A DNA stretch of 64,000 nucleotides from Aestuariivivens insulae. GTDB taxonomy: Bacteria > Bacteroidota > Bacteroidia > Flavobacteriales > Flavobacteriaceae. The notes beneath the pieces are model-generated. The model had not been told where the DNA came from. It made no database searches and saw only the letters and a list, made by a program, of their open reading frames with translations. The DNA is taken from the NCBI RefSeq assembly GCF_022662195.1, contig NZ_JAKMCS010000008.1, positions 124,001 to 188,000 of the forward strand, read 5' to 3'. This document shows positions 37,314 through 46,391 of the stretch, one piece after another; the first letter of the stretch is position 1, and each line of letters starts with the position of its first letter. The translations under genes were made by a program, and so were the position numbers.

Positions 37314-38072
37314 TTAATTTGATAATTTCTTTAATTCTTGGTATCTGAAATACACACCATAAGCACTTAAATAGCATATTGTTAGCCCTTCTTTTCCGTC
37401 TAAAAACCCAAGCCTAAAAAAATAATTCATTATAAATTTGTAAAGGGGCCTAAACAAAAAATGAAACGTATAGGCTTTCTTTCCCTTCTTGTGTAGTTCA
37501 AGTGCTTTTAATTTGGCATAATGTTCCATTTTGGACTTGTAGTGTAAAGCACTATCAAAGCAATAATGTAACATTTTGTTTTTAAGCACTTTGCTTTCTC
37601 CATTTAATATGGGCATTTCGTGAACAATCTTGTCTTCAATATACTTTACGCAATCCTTTTTAAATAATCTGTAGGTTGTATCTGATTGAAAGCCACTAAA
37701 CCGAATTCGCTTCTGTTTAAAGTAAAAGAGGCGCCTGAACATAAAACCTACTATCTCATGTGGCGTATTAACATATTCAATAATTTCTTTTTTTAAAGCT
37801 TCAGGAATACGTTCATCGGCATCAATAAAAAGAACCCATTCATATTTGGCCTGCTTTAATATATAGTTTCTTTGGTCTGTAAAATTGACAAATTTCCGTT
37901 GTATCGTTTTTACATTTTTATATGATTTTAACTTTTCGTAGGTACCATCATTACTAAACGAATCAACAACTATGATTTCATCAGCAAAATTTATGGTTTC
38001 AATAGCAGCATCTATATGGTTTACTTCATTAAAGGTAATCATTAGTGCAGAAATTTTTTTTGGAGTACTCAA
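37314..38072 (-). CDS. Glycosyltransferase family 2 (WaaE/KdtX-like)
   Basis: 252 residues of GT-A fold: ISALMITFNEVNHIDAAIET at the N-terminus, EIIVVDSFSNDGT, then WVLFIDADERIP with the DAD metal motif, EIVGFMFRRLFYFKQK, and a C-terminal amphipathic membrane-associating part (FLFRPLYKFIMNYFF). This matches lipopolysaccharide-core beta-1,4-glucosyltransferase-like enzymes (WaaE/KdtX). The start is TTG (38070-38072): the first beta strand is needed and no upstream ATG exists in frame. A TAAGTTTG overlapping this codon is likely coincidental. Sugar specificity unknown. Confidence 0.88.
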   Translation of the reverse strand: MSTPKKISALMITFNEVNHIDAAIETINFADEIIVVDSFSNDGTYEKLKSYKNVKTIQRKFVNFTDQRNYILKQAKYEWVLFIDADERIPEALKKEIIEYVNTPHEIVGFMFRRLFYFKQKRIRFSGFQSDTTYRLFKKDCVKYIEDKIVHEMPILNGESKVLKNKMLHYCFDSALHYKSKMEHYAKLKALELHKKGKKAYTFHFLFRPLYKFIMNYFFRLGFLDGKEGLTICYLSAYGVYFRYQELKKLSN

Positions 38073-38216
38073 ACTTAAATCGATTTAGAAGGTCTGCTAA
38101 GTAATAGGTAGGCCTATATTATAAATAAAATTATCTATAAGGTAAACATACGTTGGGTAAAAATAGTTGTTTTTTATAAAATAAATTAAACCTGGTAGAG
38201 ATATAACTAAGACTTA

Positions 38217-39323
38217 TTATTTTTTTAATTCTTTCTTTACTTTTTGTAATGCTGAAGCAATTATTTGATGCATATCATAATATTTATATTCCGCTAATCG
38301 ACCTCCAAAAATTACATTTGTTTCTGTTTGGGAGCGCTTTTTATAGAGTTCATATTTTTTTTGATTTTCATTATTGTTAATGGGGTAATAAGCTTCTTTT
38401 TCTGGAGTCCACTTTTCGGGATATTCTTTCGTTATTATAGTGTTTGGTTGGGTTCCGAATTCAAAATGTTTATGTTCTATAATTCTGGTATAAGGGACGT
38501 CTGTATCATTATAATTAATAACGGCGTTACCTTGATGGTTTTCTTTTTCTAACCGTATATTTTCAAAACGCAAAGAGCGATATTCCAAATTGCCAAATTT
38601 ATAATCGAAAAACTCATCTATCTTACCAGTATAAACTATTTTTTTTGCAATAGATTCTAATTCTTTACGTTGCTCGAAAAAATCTATATTGGTTTTTACT
38701 TCAATGCCTTCTGTAAGCCCTTTAATAATTTTATTGTACCCTCCAATAGGAATCCCTTGGTATTTGTCATTAAAGTAATTGTTATTAAACGTATATCTTA
38801 CAGGTAGACGTTTTATAATAAAAGGTGGCAAACTTGTAGGTTTTGTACCCCATTGTTTTTCGGTGTATTCTTTTATTAAAACTTCATAAACGTCTTTGCC
38901 AATAAGAGAAAGTGCCTGTTCTTCTAAATTTTTTGGAGTTTTAACACCAAATTTTTCAATTTGCTTATTGATAATGGTTTTGGCCTCTTCAGGCGATTGA
39001 GTTCCCCATAATTGATAAAATGTATTCATATTAAAGGGTAAATTATATAGTTTCCCTTTAGATATTGCAACAGGCGAATTTACATAATTATTAAATGTTG
39101 CAAATTGGTTAACATAATCCCAAATAGCTTTATCATTGGTGTGAAATATATGGGCGCCATATTTATGAACATTAATACCATCTACGTTTTCGCAATAGAC
39201 ATTGCCTCCAGTATGATCTCTTTTGTCGATAATCAAACATTTTTTACCCAGTTTATTAGCTTCATGTGCAAATACACAACCAAATAAACCAGCGCCAACA
39301 ATTAAAAAATCATATTTTTGCAT
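38217..39323 (-). CDS. glf: UDP-galactopyranose mutase
   Basis: 368 residues. The N-terminal FAD-binding motif GAGLFGCVFAHEANKLGKKC, then DKRDHTGGNVYCE, KYGAHIFHT and the substrate region PVRYTFNNNYF ... QGIPIGGY are diagnostic of Glf, a flavoenzyme that converts UDP-galactopyranose to UDP-galactofuranose. The Arg residues lining the active site (for example in RLPVRYTF and GGRLAEYKYYDMHQ) appear intact, and the length is usual (about 370). It stands divergently beside a WbbI-like galactofuranosyltransferase, so the donor made here is probably used by that enzyme. A minus-strand TAGCTTTG (39340-39347) may be its -7 element. Confidence 0.96.
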   Translation of the reverse strand: MQKYDFLIVGAGLFGCVFAHEANKLGKKCLIIDKRDHTGGNVYCENVDGINVHKYGAHIFHTNDKAIWDYVNQFATFNNYVNSPVAISKGKLYNLPFNMNTFYQLWGTQSPEEAKTIINKQIEKFGVKTPKNLEEQALSLIGKDVYEVLIKEYTEKQWGTKPTSLPPFIIKRLPVRYTFNNNYFNDKYQGIPIGGYNKIIKGLTEGIEVKTNIDFFEQRKELESIAKKIVYTGKIDEFFDYKFGNLEYRSLRFENIRLEKENHQGNAVINYNDTDVPYTRIIEHKHFEFGTQPNTIITKEYPEKWTPEKEAYYPINNNENQKKYELYKKRSQTETNVIFGGRLAEYKYYDMHQIIASALQKVKKELKK

Positions 39324-39380
39324 ACATTTTATTTTTTTGCAAAGCTATACTATTTTAAAACATCATAAAATTTCAAACAA

Positions 39381-40418
39381 ATGTATTATATCTCTAGAAA
39401 TTACAAATCTTTGTTTAACGCAGCTGGTAAAGCAAAAACAGATTGTGAATTTTCTTTAAATAATATAGGGTTTAAGAATTTAGGTTTTGAACAGTCATCT
39501 ATTCCTAGTTCTGCAATAGGAACAGGTAAGAATTTTTTTGGAATTACAAAGGCCTTAATAAGGTTGCCTTTTAAGTCGATTATCTGCACCCAATATCCCA
39601 ATAATAAATTTAGAAGGTACATTACATTTTTTTCAAAGTTGAAGGGGTGTAAAATAATTACCATTGTACATGATGTTAGAGTTTTAAAAGGAAGAGTTAA
39701 AGATGTTGAAAAGGAGCTGTCTAAAATTATAAGTTCTAATGTTATTGTAGTACATAATGAATCTATGAAGACTTGGTTTTTAGAACAGGGCACAAATATA
39801 CCTATTGTCGTTTTAGGAGTTTTTGATTATGTAGCTAAAAACAAACCACTTCAAAACCAAGAAGTTTTCATTAAAGATAAATATGAAATTGCTTATGCTG
39901 GAGGTTTTGGTAATGGTAAGAATTCTTATTTGTTTGATTTAGACTGTTTGGATAATAGTAAATTTAAATTAAAGTTATATGGTGTTGGTTTTAACCCCAA
40001 TAAGCGAAAAGTAAAGGAGGAACAATCGGTTATTTTTTATCAAGGGGCTTTTCCTTCAGATCAAATTGCCTATAAAATAGAAGCAGATTTTGGTTTGGTA
40101 TGGGATGGCGTGTCAACAGTTTCATGTAGTGGGAGTTTAGGAGAGTATTTAAAGTATAACAATCCACACAAAACATCATTGTACTTACTATGTGGTTTGC
40201 CAATTATTGTTTGGGATAAAGCAGCTATTGCACAATTTGTTTTGGTAAACAAATTAGGTATTGTAGTATCAGACTTAAAAGACTTAAATTCTATTTTAAA
40301 AGATTTATCTGAATCAGAGTATAGGGAGATGAAAAGTAATGTTTTAAAAGTACAGGAAAAAGTGAAGAAAGGGTGGTTTGTAGAAACAGCAGTAAGGAAA
40401 GCTTTAGAAGTTTTATGA
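39381..40418 (+). CDS. WbbI-like beta-1,6-galactofuranosyltransferase
   Basis: 345 residues. The C-terminal third (GLVWDGVSTVSCSGSLGEYL, YNNPHKTSLYLLCGLPIIVW, DKAAIAQFV) matches E. coli WbbI, the O-antigen galactofuranosyltransferase, over its most conserved stretch (WbbI has GLIWDGDSVETCSGAFGDYL and FNNPHKTSLYL, from memory). The N-terminus, KAKTDCEFSLNNIGFKNLG, and the HDVRVLKG segment also follow that family. It should transfer Galf from UDP-Galf to a surface glycan on the cytoplasmic side of the membrane. The divergent glf gene 57 bp away is strong supporting context. Linkage and acceptor in this organism are not known. Its stop is 1 bp from the stop of the convergent GT9 gene. Confidence 0.88.
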   Translation: MYYISRNYKSLFNAAGKAKTDCEFSLNNIGFKNLGFEQSSIPSSAIGTGKNFFGITKALIRLPFKSIICTQYPNNKFRRYITFFSKLKGCKIITIVHDVRVLKGRVKDVEKELSKIISSNVIVVHNESMKTWFLEQGTNIPIVVLGVFDYVAKNKPLQNQEVFIKDKYEIAYAGGFGNGKNSYLFDLDCLDNSKFKLKLYGVGFNPNKRKVKEEQSVIFYQGAFPSDQIAYKIEADFGLVWDGVSTVSCSGSLGEYLKYNNPHKTSLYLLCGLPIIVWDKAAIAQFVLVNKLGIVVSDLKDLNSILKDLSESEYREMKSNVLKVQEKVKKGWFVETAVRKALEVL

Positions 40419-40419
40419 T

Positions 40420-41475
40420 TTAGTTGTTGCTTAAAAAGGTTTTAAGATCTTGATAGAATAATTCAGGCGTAAGTTCTTGGTAATATTTTGAAGCATTCTT
40501 CTTGTATTTTTTTTCAGGTTCAGTATATAGTTCCGGTTTAAAATCTTTTAAGTGAACACCCATATTGCTTTTGTTTTCGAAAAGGTTCCATGTTGCTTTG
40601 TCTATCCATGGAGAAAATATAGCAAAGGTTGGTATTTTTAATGCTTTGGCCATATTAACGGCACCACCTTCATTACCTATAAGCATGTTACAAAAAGATG
40701 TAATGGTTAAAAATTCCCGTAAGTTTTTTCCATATACATCAAAGTGAATGGCTTTTTGTGTACTGTGTTCACATAAATTGTATATGGTTTTGGCTTCATC
40801 GATTTGCCTAGGAATATAATTAAATAAAATTTGAACCTGCTTTTTGTTTTCTACAATAAAATCTAAAACTTTCGCCATATACTCAAAAGGGTAGGTTTTA
40901 AGTAAACCACTTCCCAAAATACTTATCATAATTAGCGGTTTATCAATATTGATTTGATGCGATTCCAAAAACGCTTTTGTTTGCTCTTTTTCAGTTTGTG
41001 TTAAGTAAATTTTTGGACTGTAATTTATTTCGGTTGAAATATTTAGGGGCATCAATAATTGTAGCCTATTTATAATTGCTAATCCTTGTTTGGGATTGGA
41101 GCTTTTATCATATTTAATGGCATGATGGTACAGTAAAGAGGTGTAGGGTTTATATTTAGATATCTTGGTGCCGGCTCCAGAAAAAAGGGTAATGAGATTA
41201 CTTGATAATTTTGAATAAACATCAATAAGTACGTTATATTTTTCTTTTCGTAATGTATGGGCAAACTTTAATAAAGCTACTTTACTTTGTTCAATTTCGG
41301 GGGTGTAAAAAATAAACTTATCAATATAAGGGTTATGCTGTACCACAGGATAAGTATGGGAGTTTATTAGGTAATGAAGCTCGTATTGAGGATATTGTGA
41401 TTTAATGGCTTCAAACAAAATGCTGCTTGTAAGCACATCACCAATCATTTTTTGCTGTATAATTAAAATTTTCAC
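40420..41475 (-). CDS. Glycosyltransferase family 9 (heptosyltransferase-like)
   Basis: 351 residues of GT-B fold typical of WaaF/WaaC-like enzymes: KILIIQQKMIGDVLTSSILF at the N-terminus, HYLINSHTYPVVQHNPYID, and the C-terminal nucleotide-sugar part with MISILGSGLLKTYPFEYMAK, FCNMLIGNEGGAVNMAKAL and FAIFSPWIDKATWN. It should add heptose (or another hexose) to the LPS inner core; substrate choice cannot be decided from sequence. It converges tail to tail with the galactofuranosyltransferase gene. The next minus-strand gene upstream, at 41529, is a lipoprotein unrelated to glycan synthesis by sequence. Confidence 0.92.
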   Translation of the reverse strand: MKILIIQQKMIGDVLTSSILFEAIKSQYPQYELHYLINSHTYPVVQHNPYIDKFIFYTPEIEQSKVALLKFAHTLRKEKYNVLIDVYSKLSSNLITLFSGAGTKISKYKPYTSLLYHHAIKYDKSSNPKQGLAIINRLQLLMPLNISTEINYSPKIYLTQTEKEQTKAFLESHQINIDKPLIMISILGSGLLKTYPFEYMAKVLDFIVENKKQVQILFNYIPRQIDEAKTIYNLCEHSTQKAIHFDVYGKNLREFLTITSFCNMLIGNEGGAVNMAKALKIPTFAIFSPWIDKATWNLFENKSNMGVHLKDFKPELYTEPEKKYKKNASKYYQELTPELFYQDLKTFLSNN

Positions 41476-41528
41476 AAGTTTATTACCTAATAACGGATGA
41501 GCTCTTTGAGTATAGGTCTATGCTCATT

Positions 41529-42716
41529 TTAATAATTAAAAAAACTACGATTTAAAGCTAAGATATGTTTTTTAAGTTTCATTTTTAAATCCATGCCTGT
41601 GTCATAAACCATTTGCTCGTTACTGGGAAAAGGGATACGCCTATTTTCCAATAGTTTTTTGTCTTCTTTATTGAGCGCACGTAAATCACCACGGGCAGAG
41701 GCATAAAAATATTCAAAAACAAAACCACTATCTATGGTATGAGAATCTAATATTTGTTTGGTCTTTAAATCAATATGAACGACATCGGCTATAACCTGTG
41801 AGGATTTAAATTGTTTGACTTCTTTTAAGCGGCACTTAACGTTTATTATTTTGTCCACTTTAATATCATTGCCCAAACTGTCTTTTAAAACATTGCCTTT
41901 AGCATCCAGTTTATAGGTCCACCCATCAACAATTTCTTTTTCTCTTTCTAAGATACGCTCGGTAATTTGTTCAGGAGATATATTGATGCGCTTAAGGTTA
42001 AGTTCCATAGCATAGTCATAATTGATGTCATCGGCTTGCTGGGCATGATAAACACTCCAGAAATTGTTAATGCCATAGGTATCGAAACTTAGCAAATCAT
42101 CTTCTAACCGTTGTGGAATAATTTGTTGTGTATCATTGTTTATGGTCACGATTATATATGCCGTTCCACGTTCATGGGCTTCTAGCAATAATTCCCTTGT
42201 ATTTTCGTAGTTGGGGTTAATGTCTTCAACATATTGTAAGGTATTGTATGCTTCCCGAATAACAGCTTTGTCTTCTTGGTCAAGAAGTTTAATGCCTTTT
42301 TCATATAGATAATCGGAAGTTTTTTCTTTATACGCTATAATATCATTGCTATAGTTATTGAACTTAAACGATACGGTTTTGCCATTTACGGAGAGCGGCA
42401 AAAGCGGTTTTATAAGTTCCTGTCTGGAATGGAGGTCTAAATAAAGTTCGTAAATAGCCCTGTATATTTCAGGGTTGTTGTCTTTAGTTAGATGGTCTAT
42501 GGTACTTAAATCACGTTGGGTAGCTTTAGTATAGGCGTCTTGAAGAGCGATGATATAGTCTTGCTTTCTTTTAGAATTTTTGCTTGTACTTAGCTTTTTT
42601 ATTGAGGTAGCAATAGCTTCGTCATAATTACCATAACTAACCGCCTTTTCGACTTGCTTACGTGTACTGCAAGCAAAAAGGGAGACCAACAAAGTGAGAA
42701 GTAAAATTTTTTGCAT
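41529..42716 (-). CDS. Lipoprotein of unknown function
   Basis: 395 residues with a type II signal peptide: lipobox SLFAC, lipid-modified Cys16. After that come short helical repeats of TPR character (KAVSYGNYDEAIATSIKKL, AYNTLQYVEDINPNYENTRE) and a beta-rich second half with VINVKCRLKEVKQF and IDLKTKQILDSHTID. No catalytic motif is visible. Homologues are common in Flavobacteriaceae and may be cell-envelope assembly or maintenance proteins, but this is not established. It stands between the GT9 gene and fahA on the same strand, with about 100-bp gaps, so it is probably its own unit. Confidence 0.78.
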   Translation of the reverse strand: MQKILLLTLLVSLFACSTRKQVEKAVSYGNYDEAIATSIKKLSTSKNSKRKQDYIIALQDAYTKATQRDLSTIDHLTKDNNPEIYRAIYELYLDLHSRQELIKPLLPLSVNGKTVSFKFNNYSNDIIAYKEKTSDYLYEKGIKLLDQEDKAVIREAYNTLQYVEDINPNYENTRELLLEAHERGTAYIIVTINNDTQQIIPQRLEDDLLSFDTYGINNFWSVYHAQQADDINYDYAMELNLKRINISPEQITERILEREKEIVDGWTYKLDAKGNVLKDSLGNDIKVDKIINVKCRLKEVKQFKSSQVIADVVHIDLKTKQILDSHTIDSGFVFEYFYASARGDLRALNKEDKKLLENRRIPFPSNEQMVYDTGMDLKMKLKKHILALNRSFFNY

Positions 42717-42817
42717 AGGTTAAGGATTTTGGTTTACATAGGAATAGATATTCCAATAGTAATGCCAAAAATAGGAAAAAATACTAAATTTGGTTTATGT
42801 CACTGGAAATCAGTTGT

Positions 42818-44101
42818 TTACTTTTTATTAAAAACGGGAAGTAATTTTGTTGATACTTCTCCAAAGCCTATACGAGTACCGTCTTTTTCACAATAGCCCC
42901 TCATAATTACAGTATCATGATCGTTAATAAATTTACGATCGGTACCGTCTTTCATTTTTAGGGGCTTTTCACCTTTCCAGGTAAGTTCTAGCATAGAGCC
43001 ATATGAATCTGGAGTAGGCCCTGAAATGGTACCACTACCCATCATGTCACCAGAGTTTACAGGACAACCATTAACCGTATGGTGTGCCAATTGCTGTGCC
43101 ATATTCCAGTACATGTATTTAAAGTTAGATTTACTAACGGTTTGTTCTTTAGCGCCTTTGGGTTGTATGGCGACTTCTAAATTAATGTCGAAACTTTTCT
43201 TGCCTTTATATTTCAAGTAATCCAATTGTGGTTTGATGGGTTTAGGCCCTTCAACTCTAAAGGGTTCCAATGCGTCTAAGGTTACTATCCAAGGCGAAAT
43301 GGAAGACGCAAAATTTTTGGCTAAGAAAGGACCAAGGGGCACATACTCCCATTTTTGAATATCACGAGCGCTCCAGTCGTTGAATAATACCAATCCGAAG
43401 ATGTATTCTTCAGCTTCTTCAACGGGAATTGGTTCACCTAAATCGTTGGCATCTGTCGTTATAAACGCCATCTCCAATTCAAAATCCACTAATTTACTAG
43501 GGCCAAAAACTGGTTCGGTAGCACCATTTGGCAAGGTTTGACCTTGTGGCCTATGTACCGGAATTCCAGAAGGAATTATTGAAGAACTCCTACCATGATA
43601 TCCCACAGGGATATGTAACCAGTTTGGCAGTAAGGCATTGTCTGGATCCCTAAACATGGTGCCTACATTTGTGGCGTGTTCTATACTGGAGTAAAAATCG
43701 GTGTAATCACCAATGTGCACAGGCAATTGCATTTCAATTTCATCGAGTCTAAACAATACAATTTCCTTATGCTGTTTATTGTTTTTTAACGTGTTGTTTT
43801 CGGCATCAAAAATTTGAGCGATACGGTTTCTAACCGCTCGCCATGTTTTTCTGCCATCGGCAATAAAATCGTTTAGGGTGTCCTGAAGAAAAATATCATC
43901 AGTCAAAGGAATGCCATCAAAATAGCCTAATTGGTGCAAAGCTCCCAAATCGATAGCAGTATCTCCTATACGGGTTCCTATGGTTATAATGTCATCGCGT
44001 GTTAGGAATACACCAAAAGGAATGTTTTGAATGGGGAAATCTGAATTTTTATCGACATGTAACCATGAGGTTCTATCTGGATTATTTGCTGATATAGGCA
44101 T
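42818..44101 (-). CDS. fahA: Fumarylacetoacetase
   Basis: 427 residues, the normal length for the enzyme that splits 4-fumarylacetoacetate into fumarate and acetoacetate, the last step of tyrosine and phenylalanine breakdown. Family sequence includes NIPFGVFLTRDD near the N-terminus, YTDFYSSIEHATNVG (first metal aspartate), SSIIPSGIPVHRPQGQ, FELEMAFITT (paired glutamates), FNDWSARDIQKWEYVPLGPF and GTISGPTPDSYGSMLELTWKG. The metal-ligand pattern looks complete. A minus-strand TAGGTTTG (44137-44144) could be the -7 element. The other homogentisate-pathway genes are not in the window. Confidence 0.95.
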   Translation of the reverse strand: MPISANNPDRTSWLHVDKNSDFPIQNIPFGVFLTRDDIITIGTRIGDTAIDLGALHQLGYFDGIPLTDDIFLQDTLNDFIADGRKTWRAVRNRIAQIFDAENNTLKNNKQHKEIVLFRLDEIEMQLPVHIGDYTDFYSSIEHATNVGTMFRDPDNALLPNWLHIPVGYHGRSSSIIPSGIPVHRPQGQTLPNGATEPVFGPSKLVDFELEMAFITTDANDLGEPIPVEEAEEYIFGLVLFNDWSARDIQKWEYVPLGPFLAKNFASSISPWIVTLDALEPFRVEGPKPIKPQLDYLKYKGKKSFDINLEVAIQPKGAKEQTVSKSNFKYMYWNMAQQLAHHTVNGCPVNSGDMMGSGTISGPTPDSYGSMLELTWKGEKPLKMKDGTDRKFINDHDTVIMRGYCEKDGTRIGFGEVSTKLLPVFNKK

Positions 44102-44232
44102 ATTTATTTAGTGTTTTGTATTTGTAAAATTCTAATCAAACCTACATAATTTTTTTAAAAAAAACGGCTAAAATTAAGGTTTAATGCAATAGTTAATAAA
44201 ATGGTTTAAAACTTAAGGGTAAATATATGTTT

Positions 44233-44267
44233 TTTGATGTATTTAACTAATCTATTTGTTATTTTTG
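44233..44267 (+). promoter_or_regulatory. glyA promoter (TTTG-N23-TATTTTTG)
   Basis: TTTG (44233-44236) and TATTTTTG (44260-44267) match the Bacteroidota -33/-7 consensus with 23-bp spacing. The start site would be near 44271, 24 nt before the glyA ATG. Confidence 0.62.
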
Positions 44268-44294
44268 CCGAATATTTAACTAGAATCAAATTTT

Positions 44295-45566
44295 ATGCAA
44301 CGCGACGAACAAATATTTGAACTTATCCAAGCTGAAAAAGAACGCCAACTTCATGGCATAGAACTTATTGCATCAGAGAATTTTGTGAGCGACCAAGTAA
44401 TGGAAGCTGCAGGATCGGTATTAACCAATAAATACGCCGAAGGCTATCCAGGTAAACGTTATTATGGTGGTTGTGAAGTGGTTGATGAAGTAGAGCAAAT
44501 AGCTATAGATAGGGCAAAGGCACTGTTTGGAGCTGCTTATGTAAATGTACAACCGCACTCTGGAAGCCAGGCCAATACAGCTGTTTTTGCAGCTTGTTTA
44601 AAACCAGGGGATAAGATTTTAGGATTCGATTTATCGCATGGTGGACACCTTACCCATGGGTCGCCCGTTAACTTTTCTGGTAAATTGTACAACCCTGTAT
44701 TTTATGGTGTAGAGCAGGAAACAGGTGTGTTGAATTACGATAAAATACAAGAGATAGCGACCAAGGAGCAACCTAAATTGATTATAGCCGGTGCTTCAGC
44801 TTATTCCCGTGATATCGATTTTAAGCGTTTTAGAGAAATCGCCGATAGTGTAGGTGCTATTTTAATGGCCGATATTTCACATCCAGCAGGATTGATAGCC
44901 AAGGGTATTTTAAATGATCCTATCCCACACTGTCATATAGTAACAACAACTACGCATAAAACATTAAGAGGGCCAAGAGGAGGTCTGATTATGATGGGCG
45001 AGGATTTTGAAAACCCATTTGGTATTACCTTAAAAAGCGGAAAGTTGAGAAAAATGTCTTCGTTATTGGATTCCGCAGTATTTCCTGGAAACCAAGGAGG
45101 GCCATTAGAGCATATTATAGCTGCTAAGGCCATCGCTTTTGGTGAGGCCTTAAGTGACGACTTCTTGGAATACCAATTACAGGTAAAGCACAATGCAGCA
45201 GCTTTAGCACAAGCTTTAGTTGCTAAAGATTATAATATTATTTCGGGAGGCACAGATAACCACTGTATGTTGATCGATTTACGTAATAAAGACATTTCTG
45301 GTAAAGAAGCCGAAGAAGCATTGGTAAAAGCCGATATCACCGTAAATAAAAACATGGTGCCTTTCGATGATAAGTCACCATTTGTAACTTCTGGAATTCG
45401 ATTAGGTGTTGCTGCAGTAACCACACGCGGACTTAAAGAAAGTGATATGAGCGTTATTGCTGATTTAATTGACGAGGTTGTAACAAACCATGAAGATGAA
45501 GCTGTTTTAGAGGCGGTAAGAGAGAAAGTAAACGATATGATGAAAGATAAGCCATTGTTTGCTTAA
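44295..45566 (+). CDS. glyA: Serine hydroxymethyltransferase
   Basis: 423 residues of fold-type I PLP enzyme. It interconverts serine and tetrahydrofolate with glycine and methylene-tetrahydrofolate, the main one-carbon source. Key motifs: [51 protein letters not shown], the PLP-lysine motif [14 protein letters not shown] and a C-terminal [14 protein letters not shown]. Both substrate arginine and PLP contacts look intact, and the length is usual for bacteria. It has its own promoter and a strong terminator, so it is monocistronic. Confidence 0.97.
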   Translation: MQRDEQIFELIQAEKERQLHGIELIASENFVSDQVMEAAGSVLTNKYAEGYPGKRYYGGCEVVDEVEQIAIDRAKALFGAAYVNVQPHSGSQANTAVFAACLKPGDKILGFDLSHGGHLTHGSPVNFSGKLYNPVFYGVEQETGVLNYDKIQEIATKEQPKLIIAGASAYSRDIDFKRFREIADSVGAILMADISHPAGLIAKGILNDPIPHCHIVTTTTHKTLRGPRGGLIMMGEDFENPFGITLKSGKLRKMSSLLDSAVFPGNQGGPLEHIIAAKAIAFGEALSDDFLEYQLQVKHNAAALAQALVAKDYNIISGGTDNHCMLIDLRNKDISGKEAEEALVKADITVNKNMVPFDDKSPFVTSGIRLGVAAVTTRGLKESDMSVIADLIDEVVTNHEDEAVLEAVREKVNDMMKDKPLFA

Positions 45567-45591
45567 CAGCTTTCAAAATATTCAAAATAGA

Positions 45592-45623
45592 AAATCCTGC
45601 ATAATTGCAGGATTTTTGTTTTT
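45592..45623 (+). terminator. glyA terminator
   Basis: Perfect stem AAATCCTGCA (45592-45601) and TGCAGGATTT (45606-45615) with a 4-nt loop and following T-run. Confidence 0.88.
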
Positions 45624-45643
45624 ATTAAGTATTAGTGTAATAT

Positions 45644-46270
45644 TTAAGCGATATGTTTTTCCATTCTGAAATATAAAACACTCAGCCCTACAGTTGCAGC
45701 TATAGTAAGGAACAAGCCATATTGTAATTGCAGACTGCTATGATTTATACTAACAAGAATATAAAAAATGATATATATTAAGATGACTAATAATTGTCCT
45801 GTAATAAATAGAATATCTTTTTTTATAATGTTTAGGATAGTTAATATTAAGATGGCTCCAATGGAAATAGCACAAATACTAACTAGCCAATTATAAATTA
45901 CAATATTTCGAACTGAAAGACTCCCGTCCCATCCAGTTGTATTTAGAATCTTTCCTATTACAGTTTTATTACCAGTTGTAGCTCTAAAAGAAAACCATTT
46001 TAGTAAAGAACTAGAAAATATTAATAAAGTCAGTATTGCGGGTATTACAAGTTGCTTTTTCTCAATTTGCTTTTCAGAATCCAGAAGCTGAGCTATATTT
46101 AAATCTAATACAGAACATATTAAATTTAAGGTTTTTTCCCTAGGAGTGCTTTCATTGTTTTCAATGCGTTGAATTGTTCTTAAATTGATATTAGTCAATT
46201 CTGCTAGTTGATCTTGTGATATTCCTTTTCTTTTTCTGGCCTCTTTAATTTTATTTCCTATGTCGGACAT
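45644..46270 (-). CDS. XRE-family regulator with C-terminal membrane domain
   Basis: 208 residues. Residues 1-65 form an HTH of the Cro/CI type (GNKIKEARKRKGISQDQLAE, then LTNINLRTIQRIENNESTP). Residues about 72-200 hold four hydrophobic segments (VIPAILTLLIFSSSLL, WLVSICAISIGAILIL, FITGQLLVILIYIIFYILV, YGLFLTIAATVGLSVLYF). This makes it a membrane-tethered regulator, of a type common in Bacteroidota. Signal and targets unknown; there is no obvious partner gene next to it. It is convergent with glyA. Confidence 0.85.
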   Translation of the reverse strand: MSDIGNKIKEARKRKGISQDQLAELTNINLRTIQRIENNESTPREKTLNLICSVLDLNIAQLLDSEKQIEKKQLVIPAILTLLIFSSSLLKWFSFRATTGNKTVIGKILNTTGWDGSLSVRNIVIYNWLVSICAISIGAILILTILNIIKKDILFITGQLLVILIYIIFYILVSINHSSLQLQYGLFLTIAATVGLSVLYFRMEKHIA

Positions 46271-46391
46271 ATTGATAGTATTTTGTTTGGTGTCTAAAAT
46301 AATTAAAGAAGATTAATTTTATAACGGTTTTCTTACGTCAATTACACGGCATTCATTGATTTTTATTAGATTTTAAGGACGTTACAGAGCA

